Part shown: one piece after another, positions 6,339 through 11,971 of the stretch
Layout: each line of letters starts with the position of its first letter
How positions within the stretch are numbered: the stretch's first letter is position 1
NCBI GenBank assembly: GCA_938024025.1
Contig: CALJBY010000249.1
Coordinates: 1-11,971 of the forward strand
Origin: an uncultured bacterium
GTDB taxonomy: Bacteria > Desulfobacterota > WTBG01
Direction: 5' to 3'
Length of the DNA stretch: 11,971 nucleotides
The notes under the pieces: generated by a model
Database searches by the model: none
Seen by the model: only the letters and a program-made list of their open reading frames with translations
Told to the model about the DNA's origin: nothing
Translations under genes and position numbers: made by a program

Positions 6339-7220
6339 ATGCACAACCACACCTGGTTTCTCATCTTTAAAACTATGCGTCCCCGGCAGTGGACCAAAAA
6401 CCTGCTTGTTTTTGCTGCGCTCATCTTTTCCCAGAATCTAAGCAATCTCCCCATGGTGAGCGATGCCACCATCGCCTTTATTATTTTCTGTCTCCTTTCA
6501 GGAAGCGTTTACACGTTAAATGATTTACTCGACGTAAAGCAAGACCGCACCCATCCGAAAAAATCGCAAAGGCCCCTGGCCTCGGGGAAACTCCAGCCTC
6601 CGATTGCTATTGTCTCTGGTAGTATCCTGGTCCTGCTCTCCCTTGCTAATGCCTTCTGGCTCAATACAAATTTCGGTTTTATCGCACTTGGTTATTTTAT
6701 CTTACAGATAGCCTACTCAACAGCATTAAAACATATTGTGATTCTTGATGTGCTGGCAGTTTCAATAGGATTTGTATTACGCGCCATTGCAGGGGCTGAG
6801 GTTATCAATGTCCCCATATCATCATGGCTACTCGTTTGCACTATTCTCTTAGCACTTTTTCTGTCTCTGGGAAAACGAAGGCATGAAATCATTCTTCTCG
6901 AGGACAATGCCGCCGACCACCGAAAAATCTTATTTGAATACAGTCCAGCCTTGCTTGACCAAATGATCTCAGTAGTGACTGCTTCAACAGTAGTTGCTTA
7001 CGCCCTCTATACCATGTCTGCCGAAACCATTGCTAAATTCCAAACCGATAATTTAAAATACACCATTCCCTTTGTCCTGTATGGTATATTCCGCTATCTC
7101 TACCTCATCCACCAGAAAAGCGAGGGTGGAAGTCCTGAGAAAATCCTTTTGAATGACAGGCCACTATTGATAAACATTATACTGTATCTTTTAACGGTCT
7201 GGTTCTTTACCTATGCCTGA
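6339..7220 (+). CDS. UbiA-family prenyltransferase, decaprenyl-phosphate phosphoribosyltransferase (DPPR synthase) type
   Basis: The 293-residue integral membrane protein has about eight to nine hydrophobic segments and the motifs of the Rv3806c-like branch of UbiA. The N terminus reads RPRQWTKNLLVFA. The first Asp-rich motif is NDLLDVKQD (61-69), followed by HPKKSQRPLASG. The second conserved region is YSTALKHIVILDVLAVSIGFVLRAIAGA. A basic KRRHE lies at 179-183 and LLNDRPLL near the end. Mycobacterial DPPR synthase transfers phosphoribose from PRPP to decaprenyl phosphate, the first lipid-linked step toward arabinose donors for the envelope. Homologues occur in many non-actinobacteria, where the final glycan is often unknown. 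No DprE1/DprE2 epimerase is nearby. Start ATG 6339 has a distant AGGA (12 nt) but places the conserved RPRQW motif at the usual N-terminal position. Confidence 0.87.
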   Translation: MHNHTWFLIFKTMRPRQWTKNLLVFAALIFSQNLSNLPMVSDATIAFIIFCLLSGSVYTLNDLLDVKQDRTHPKKSQRPLASGKLQPPIAIVSGSILVLLSLANAFWLNTNFGFIALGYFILQIAYSTALKHIVILDVLAVSIGFVLRAIAGAEVINVPISSWLLVCTILLALFLSLGKRRHEIILLEDNAADHRKILFEYSPALLDQMISVVTASTVVAYALYTMSAETIAKFQTDNLKYTIPFVLYGIFRYLYLIHQKSEGGSPEKILLNDRPLLINIILYLLTVWFFTYA

Positions 7221-7294
7221 AGAATCTGATCGCCGGTTGATACAAGAAGCGATACGTAGCACACGTAAATAACGAGCAACAGAATACACTATCT

Positions 7295-7300
7295 AAGGAG
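7295..7300 (+). promoter_or_regulatory. Shine-Dalgarno AAGGAG for the 28-residue ORF
   Basis: AAGGAG lies 8 nt before ATG 7309. It is one of the two best ribosome binding sites in the window and is the main reason for calling the tiny ORF a gene. Confidence 0.7.
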
Positions 7301-7308
7301 AAAACATC

Positions 7309-7395
7309 ATGGGAAAAACAAGCAGGCAGCAGAAGGCAAAGAAGAAAAAGAAGAAAAAGAAGGTCAAACGCATTGGAAGAGGAGGCAAACGATAG
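7309..7395 (+). CDS. 28-residue lysine-rich basic mini-protein
   Basis: ATG GGA AAA to TAG at 7393-7395 encodes 28 residues: MGKTSRQQKA, then eight lysines (K11-K18), then VKRIGRGGKR. It has 12 Lys, 4 Arg and no acidic residue, so 16 of 28 residues are basic. Such composition is seen in nucleic-acid- or ribosome-bound peptides. The length and MGK start recall the small ribosomal protein bTHX of Thermus, but the rest of the sequence does not match it convincingly, and I do not assign it. It lies 88 nt after the UbiA-type gene and may be read from that transcript or its own. The strong ribosome binding site supports translation. The alternative is a chance purine-rich stretch. Confidence 0.6.
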   Translation: MGKTSRQQKAKKKKKKKKVKRIGRGGKR

Positions 7396-7816
7396 GCACC
7401 GTTTTAATCCAAGCACGAAACACGTGGTGCCAGTAAACCCTGCTGTTACTTCTCGTAACAGGTGTACTGTACCTCACTAAAGTCATGTTTTTATTCCTGA
7501 TGGGATCATTCAGTGCAATGTCAACCGTGGGTTCTCTACCTGCGAGAGTACCCTCCTCTCGTATCTTTCGTGAATCATTAACATGATTGCCTTTTACTCC
7601 TTGGATGCCTGGTTATCCTGATTGTACACCCTAACAGCTCTTGTTCGATAATAGTCAATCGTTCGGGGTCTTCTGCGTGCGCTTCACGCGAACCATGCTA
7701 AAAAAACCTCCCTTCACTGGTGCAACCACTACTTTTAATTAAAGATATTCCCACTCCTACCGATACTACTAAGCACACGAAGAGCTCATTATCAAATCTC
7801 AATGAAGGAATGCGCC
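7396..7816. other. 421-base intergenic region with several small hairpins
   Basis: I find no supported gene. Hairpins are GGCACC/GGTGCC (7395-7400 with 7426-7431), CTGTTAC/GTAACAG around TTCTC (7443-7461), and CGAGAG/CTCTCG (7543-7548 with 7556-7561). None is followed by a T-run. Two short frames here encode leucine-rich hydrophobic peptides (around 7437-7586 and 7590-7640), but neither has a ribosome binding site; they could be decayed membrane-protein pieces or chance. Confidence 0.5.
7443..7461. repeat. 7-bp perfect stem-loop downstream of the mini-ORF
   Basis: CTGTTAC and GTAACAG pair perfectly around the 5-base loop TTCTC, 47 bases after the 28-codon ORF. It may act as a 3' end stabiliser or weak terminator, but no T-run follows and the stem is not GC-rich. 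Confidence 0.35.
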
Positions 7817-8020
7817 ATGGCTTCACATCGAGAAGAAATATGCCTTTCACCAGATGTTGTTCCCTTTTTCTTAAATAGCGCCGAGTATGTTGGTTTTTTC
7901 CTCAACATCAATCCTGATAAAAACAACTTTTCAACCTTTATTCTGGAAAGAAAAGATTTTAATTCTCAGTCAGAGTTTATGGAAAACCTTGCCATTATCT
8001 ACGATTCTCTCTCCAGATAA
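7817..8020 (+). CDS. hypothetical protein, 67 residues
   Basis: I do not recognise this protein. The frame begins at ATG 7802, but AAGGA (7805-7809) lies 7 nt before the in-frame ATG at 7817. That favours the 67-residue product starting MASHREEICL. The sequence is soluble-looking, without a signal peptide or membrane span. A central segment (SAEYVGFFLNINPDKNNFSTFIL) alternates like beta strands, and an acidic helix-like tail follows (QSEFMENLAIIYDSLS). There are no catalytic motifs. The gene stands alone between a long intergenic region and uvrA, in the same orientation. The start context and protein-like composition support it being real. Confidence 0.6.
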   Translation: MASHREEICLSPDVVPFFLNSAEYVGFFLNINPDKNNFSTFILERKDFNSQSEFMENLAIIYDSLSR

Positions 8021-8093
8021 GATCCAGTATCCAGCATCACCTTTCCCCTTCTATATTTCCTAATCCTGCGCTGTTTCTATCCACTCATTTTTC

Positions 8094-8122
8094 TTGCATT
8101 GTACGCATAATTAGAATAGAAT
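8094..8122 (+). promoter_or_regulatory. possible sigma70-type promoter upstream of uvrA
   Basis: TTGCAT (8094-8099) and TAGAAT (8117-8122, five of six to TATAAT) are separated by exactly 17 bases. The site is about 175 bases upstream of the chosen uvrA start, and the dispersed repeat lies between them. I see no canonical LexA box of the CTGT-N8-ACAG type near it. Confidence 0.35.
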
Positions 8123-8170
8123 GTTGGGTTTCTGATGCTCCCCGCGCACCCTTGTTACATAAGCTTCGCT

Positions 8171-8219
8171 TTTAACCGGGCAGGCAAGGGGGGACTTTCT
8201 GGGCATCTGCCGGTAAAAA
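8171..8219. repeat. dispersed repeat of about 49 bp, copy 2
   Basis: This stretch aligns with 1792-1840, sharing the TTTAACCGGGCA, GCAAGG, GGCAT and CCGGT blocks. It sits in the 5' region of uvrA, downstream of the possible promoter, so it may be part of the uvrA leader RNA. The internal hairpin of copy 1 is lost here. Confidence 0.6.
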
Positions 8220-8297
8220 GTACCTGCCGATGAGATGCACCATACCATGGGCACGCACAGCAAAACAGCTTACGATAGGAAAGCGATAGAAAACGGA

Positions 8298-11138
8298 ATG
8301 AAAAATATTATTATTCGGGGAGCAAAAGAACACAATTTAAAAAATGTAGACCTCGAAATCCCTCGTAACAAGCTGGTCGTTATAACTGGTCTTAGTGGTT
8401 CTGGCAAATCATCCTTAGCCTTTGACACTATTTACGCTGAAGGGCAAAGACGCTATGTTGAATCTCTATCGGCCTATGCCCGCCAGTTCCTGGAACAGAT
8501 GGACAAGCCAGAGGTAGAATCAATCGAGGGACTCTCTCCGGCTATTTCCATCGAACAACGCAGCCTCAGTAAAAACCCACGATCAACGGTAGGTACGGTA
8601 ACAGAGATTTACGACTATCTGAGGGTTCTTTTCGCCCGTATCGGCAAACCCTACTGCTACAAGTGTGGAAAAGAAATCAGTTCCCAGACCGTTCAGCAGA
8701 TTGTCGACCAGCTCATGGAGCTACCCGCAGGGTCTAAAATCATCCTTTTTTCACCATTCATCCAGGGCAGAAAAGGAGAATACCGTAAAGAGTTAAACCA
8801 GTTACGCAAGAGTGGCTTTGTCAGGGTAAAGGTTGATGGTGACATAAGAGATTTAAGCGAAGATATAATTTTGAACAAAAAAAAGAAACACACTATTGAT
8901 GTGATGGTAGATCGCCTCATTATCAAGGAAAAGATTGAAAAACGGCTAGCCGACTCCCTCGAAACGGCCCTTACCCTTTCCGGAGGTATTGTAAAGGTTG
9001 AACTCGATGCTACGAAAGAACTGTTGTACAGTGAAAAATGTGCCTGTGTTAACTGTGGTATCAGTTTTCCTGAAATCTCTCCCCGTATGTTCTCCTTCAA
9101 TAATCCTTATGGGGCATGTCCTTCCTGTGGGGGTCTTGGATCGAAGATGTACTTTGATCCCGACCTGATCGTTCCCAACCGTAACCTCTCCCTACGTGAA
9201 GGTGCTATCCTTCCCTGGTCTAAAAGAAAATCTATCTATTATCATCAAATGCTCGATGCCCTTTCACGTCACTATCAGTTTGATATCTATACCCCCTTCA
9301 AGGATCTTCCCACCCACGTTCAACAGGTTCTCCTGCATGGCTCAGGCAATGAAAAAATTAATTTCTACTATGATGATGGAGCTCGAAAATTTTCCCATCA
9401 GAGAGAATTCATGGGCATCATTCCTAACCTGGACCGCCGTTACAAGGAAACTGATTCCTCCGCTATCCGTCAGGAAATTGACCTGTACATGAACACCAGC
9501 ACCTGCCCTGACTGCTCAGGGTCACGACTGCGAAAGGAAAGCCTCTTCATTAAAATTGCTGATAACTCCATCCATGCTATTACACAACTCTCCATAAAAG
9601 AAGCTCATGCATTTTTTTCCCGGCTAAAACTCGGCAAACGCGACAAAGATATCGCTCAGCGCGTCCTGAAGGAAATTACAGAACGACTCTCTTTCCTCAT
9701 GCATGTGGGCGTTGACTACCTGACCCTGGATCGGACTTCAACCACACTTGCAGGAGGAGAAGGACAGCGTATCAGGCTTGCAACGCAAATTGGATCCAGC
9801 CTTGTGGGTGTCCTTTACATCCTGGATGAGCCCAGCGTTGGCCTCCACCAGCGAGACAACATTAAACTCCTTGAAACCCTCATAAAGCTGAGAGAGCTTG
9901 GTAATACCGTTTTGGTGGTTGAACATGATGAAGAAACCATTTTATCAGCCGATCATGTAATTGACATGGGCCCGGGAGCCGGCCGTGCAGGAGGTGAAGT
10001 TGTCTTTACCGGCTCTCCTCAACAGATCTTAAAACATAGCAAATCCTTAACCGGTAAATATCTCTCCCACCGCCTGAAGATTCCCATTCCCCTTAAACGC
10101 AGGGAAACAGGCACCCGTTTTCTTACCCTAAAAGGCGCAACGGAAAACAACCTGAAAAATATTACCACCCGGATCCCCCTCGGACTCTTCACTTGTGTTA
10201 CCGGTGTTTCCGGTTCCGGGAAAAGTACCTTCATTATTGATACCCTCTACCGATCTCTAGCTCAGAGGCTCTACCACGCCAAGGAAAGGGCAGGCAGGGT
10301 CGAAGGGATAGAAGGCCTGGAGTATATTGATAAGGTTATCGACATTGATCAAACACCCATCGGAAGGACCCCCCGTTCCAACCCGGCGACATACACAGGT
10401 ACCTTTACCCATATTAGAGATCTATTTGCCCGCCTGCCCGAATCACGTGCACGGGGTTATAAGGCCGGCAGGTACAGTTTCAATGTTAAGGGGGGACGAT
10501 GTGAATCCTGTACCGGTGACGGAATCATTAAAATCGAAATGCACTTTCTCCCGGATGTCCATGTAACCTGCGAGGTATGCAAGGGGAAAAGATACAATCG
10601 AGAAACCCTGGAGATACACTATAAGGGGAAAAATATTGCTGAAGTGCTGGACATGACGGTTAATCAGGCCTTTTCATTCCTGGAAGCGATACCCCCCATC
10701 AGAACAAAGCTGCAGACACTTATTGATGTGGGGTTGGGATACATCAGATTGGGACAACCTGCCACTACCCTCTCCGGTGGGGAAGCTCAAAGAATTAAAT
10801 TATCACGTGAACTGAGCAAAAGAAGTACCGGCAGGACACTCTATATTCTTGATGAACCCACTACCGGCCTTCACTTTGCTGATATTCATAAACTCTTAGA
10901 GGTACTCAACAAGCTTACGGAACGGGGAAACACCGTGATTGTTATCGAGCATAATATGGAAGTAATAAAAACAGCAGACTACATTATTGACCTGGGTCCG
11001 GAAGGAGGCGATAAGGGAGGAAACATTATAGCCCTGGGAACTCCAGAGGAAGTAGCCAAAAATAAAAAATCGTATACCGGTCACTTTTTACAAGCAGTCC
11101 TTAAAGGAAACAACAAACCCAGAAAGGGTAAAAAATAG
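8298..11138 (+). CDS. uvrA: excinuclease ABC subunit A (UvrA)
   Basis: UvrA is the damage-sensing ATPase of nucleotide excision repair. It forms a dimer, scans DNA, loads UvrB and leaves before UvrC cuts. Starting at ATG 8298 gives 946 residues, beginning [19 protein letters not shown] as in other UvrA proteins. The frame opens at 8235, but the extra 21 residues look unlike UvrA and no start has a good ribosome binding site. ATPase I: Walker [10 protein letters not shown] (31-39), signature TLAGGEGQ (483-490), Walker [11 protein letters not shown]. ATPase [11 protein letters not shown] (636-644), TLSGGEAQ (824-831), [10 protein letters not shown]. Zinc-binding cysteines are C250/C253/C274/C277, C403/C406 and C735/C738/C758/C761. 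All expected elements are present and the length is normal. The first signature has GGEGQ where many UvrAs have GGEAQ, a mild variation. The lysine-rich tail is usual. Confidence 0.98.
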   Translation: MKNIIIRGAKEHNLKNVDLEIPRNKLVVITGLSGSGKSSLAFDTIYAEGQRRYVESLSAYARQFLEQMDKPEVESIEGLSPAISIEQRSLSKNPRSTVGTVTEIYDYLRVLFARIGKPYCYKCGKEISSQTVQQIVDQLMELPAGSKIILFSPFIQGRKGEYRKELNQLRKSGFVRVKVDGDIRDLSEDIILNKKKKHTIDVMVDRLIIKEKIEKRLADSLETALTLSGGIVKVELDATKELLYSEKCACVNCGISFPEISPRMFSFNNPYGACPSCGGLGSKMYFDPDLIVPNRNLSLREGAILPWSKRKSIYYHQMLDALSRHYQFDIYTPFKDLPTHVQQVLLHGSGNEKINFYYDDGARKFSHQREFMGIIPNLDRRYKETDSSAIRQEIDLYMNTSTCPDCSGSRLRKESLFIKIADNSIHAITQLSIKEAHAFFSRLKLGKRDKDIAQRVLKEITERLSFLMHVGVDYLTLDRTSTTLAGGEGQRIRLATQIGSSLVGVLYILDEPSVGLHQRDNIKLLETLIKLRELGNTVLVVEHDEETILSADHVIDMGPGAGRAGGEVVFTGSPQQILKHSKSLTGKYLSHRLKIPIPLKRRETGTRFLTLKGATENNLKNITTRIPLGLFTCVTGVSGSGKSTFIIDTLYRSLAQRLYHAKERAGRVEGIEGLEYIDKVIDIDQTPIGRTPRSNPATYTGTFTHIRDLFARLPESRARGYKAGRYSFNVKGGRCESCTGDGIIKIEMHFLPDVHVTCEVCKGKRYNRETLEIHYKGKNIAEVLDMTVNQAFSFLEAIPPIRTKLQTLIDVGLGYIRLGQPATTLSGGEAQRIKLSRELSKRSTGRTLYILDEPTTGLHFADIHKLLEVLNKLTERGNTVIVIEHNMEVIKTADYIIDLGPEGGDKGGNIIALGTPEEVAKNKKSYTGHFLQAVLKGNNKPRKGKK

Positions 11139-11230
11139 ACGGGCATGCCACGGGGTAAAACAGGGCGGGTCCCATAGTCCTCCCCGGACGTGCCATGACC
11201 ACATCGTCTTCATCGCACCATAGAAAACAC
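11139..11230. other. short convergent intergenic gap between uvrA and mqnC
   Basis: These 92 bases separate two convergent genes. CGGGG (11151-11155) can pair with CCCCG (11182-11186) around a large loop, which might contribute to bidirectional termination. No T-run follows on either strand, so I do not call a terminator. Confidence 0.3.
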
Positions 11231-11971
11231 TTAAGAACAATCCCTGATAATCTGATAGTCAGTATCACGTATAGCCGGTTTTAGATTGGCATTTTTGATA
11301 ACCTGTATCATCGTCTCTATCGAGGACGAATAGGTAGTACCCGTCGCCTTGACAACAAGCTCTTCCATCAGGATGCCACCCATATCGCTCGCACCCATTC
11401 TGAGGGCCATCTCAGAGAGTTCAAACCCTTCAGTCACCCAGCCTGCATGGATGTGCTCAATGTTATCCAGCACAATTCTTGAAATGGCAACTGTTTTGAC
11501 ATAGTCTTCCCCTGTTGTTTCCTCCACCGCAAGACGGGTGTGCGGTTTAGAAAAGGTCCATGGGATGAAAGCACGGAACACCCCTGTCCGATCTTGAAGG
11601 TCTCTGATAACAAAAAGGTGTTCAACCCTGTCGTTCAACGATTCTCCCATCCCAAAGGTCATGGTTGCCGTAGAACGCATACCTGCCCGGTGTATACTTT
11701 CCATCACTTCGATCCATTCACCTGTTGTTAGTTTGTGCGGGCTCACCTTCATACGGTGTCTGTCTACAAGGATCTCTGCGGCACCCGGAAGAGACTGCAG
11801 TCCGGCTTCTTTCAGTTCGAGTACAACATCATACACTGACCTCTTTTCAGTCTTTGCCAGAAAGTTAATTTCAGCAGGAGAAAAAGAGTGAATATAGATA
11901 GAGGGGTAGTGCTTTCTTATCGCCGAGAGGATAGCCGTGTAAAATTTCAGACCAAACATTTCATGGAGGCC
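11231..11971 (-). CDS. mqnC: dehypoxanthine futalosine cyclase MqnC (5' end outside window)
   Basis: The frame is open to the window edge, and the codons before ATG 11959 read GLHE, which belongs to the family. The gene therefore continues beyond 11971 and about 246 C-terminal residues are visible. The N-terminal CxxxCxxC cluster is outside the window. Family motifs seen are HSFSPAEI, AEILVDRHR with SPHKLTTGEW, TATMTFGMGE, RVEHLFVIRDLQD, AFIPWTF, DNIEHIHAGWVTEG, MGASDMGG and EELVVKATGTTY. These point to MqnC rather than MqnE or CofH. MqnC uses radical SAM chemistry to cyclise dehypoxanthine futalosine in the futalosine route to menaquinone. One residue is missing in the PGGGAE loop, which reads PGAAE here. 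The neighbouring convergent gene is uvrA; other mqn genes may lie beyond the edge. Confidence 0.9.
   Translation of the reverse strand, partial: GLHEMFGLKFYTAILSAIRKHYPSIYIHSFSPAEINFLAKTEKRSVYDVVLELKEAGLQSLPGAAEILVDRHRMKVSPHKLTTGEWIEVMESIHRAGMRSTATMTFGMGESLNDRVEHLFVIRDLQDRTGVFRAFIPWTFSKPHTRLAVEETTGEDYVKTVAISRIVLDNIEHIHAGWVTEGFELSEMALRMGASDMGGILMEELVVKATGTTYSSSIETMIQVIKNANLKPAIRDTDYQIIRDCS

Noticed and set aside
7213..7272. 19-codon frame (starting MPEESDRRL) overlapping the stop of the UbiA-type gene
   Set aside because: No ribosome binding site, very short, and no independent sign of coding; probably chance.
7485..7586. 33-residue hydrophobic frame starting MFLFLMGSF
   Set aside because: No ribosome binding site, and it lies among hairpins; hydrophobic peptides are common in T-rich non-coding DNA.
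8021..8297. Search for a LexA/SOS operator upstream of uvrA
   Set aside because: No CTGT-N8-ACAG or GAAC-N4-GTTC type site was visible; other phyla use different boxes, so this is only a negative observation.
8693..9100. 135-residue minus-strand frame inside uvrA
   Set aside because: Antisense shadow of a fully conserved UvrA region; serine-rich composition typical of reverse frames.
1..11971. CRISPR arrays, tRNA or rRNA genes, phage genes, toxin-antitoxin pairs, transposases
   Set aside because: None of these could be recognised on either strand; the repeats present are short palindromes without spacer periodicity.

Overview
This is a bacterial chromosomal window of moderate GC content (judged by eye). 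It looks like ordinary housekeeping and accessory sequence, with no phage, plasmid or CRISPR signature and no tRNA or rRNA. Several features fit a Gram-negative environmental anaerobe: a futalosine-pathway menaquinone enzyme (MqnC), a B12-type radical SAM protein, an NtrC-family regulator and a Rv3806c-type UbiA prenyltransferase. An anammox-type planctomycete (Brocadiales) would fit, but no marker gene in the window proves it, so the lineage is a low-confidence guess.

Layout, left to right. (1) 3-1502, +: 3' part of a B12-binding/radical SAM protein, truncated by the window edge. (2) 1503-1976: gene-free, with a compact REPIN-like double hairpin and one copy of a dispersed repeat of about 49 bp. 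(3) 1977-3317, -: an NtrC-family protein whose receiver phosphosite, Walker B, GAFTGA loop and arginine fingers are all substituted although the frame is intact. (4) 3318-3893: divergent intergenic region with dyads and a likely sigma70-type promoter. (5) 3894-5629, +: MgtC/SapB-family membrane protein followed 29 nt later by a YhaM-like OB-fold/HD exoribonuclease, probably one transcript. (6) 5885-7220, +: SMR-like 4-TM protein lacking the EmrE proton-coupling Glu, then a DPPR-synthase-type UbiA prenyltransferase, probably making and flipping a polyprenyl-phosphate pentose. (7) 7309-7395, +: a 28-residue, lysine-rich mini-gene with a very good ribosome binding site. (8) 7817-8020, +: orphan 67-residue protein. 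(9) 8298-11138, +: uvrA, with a plausible promoter and the second copy of the dispersed repeat upstream. (10) 11231-11971, -: 3' part of mqnC, convergent with uvrA and cut by the right edge.

The main units serve separate jobs: RNA turnover, envelope glycolipid assembly, DNA repair and quinone synthesis. I do not see a multi-gene novel defence or biosynthetic system. The best leads are the catalytically degenerate sigma54-activator-like regulator, the lysine-rich mini-protein, the SMR/UbiA pair and the REPIN-like element.
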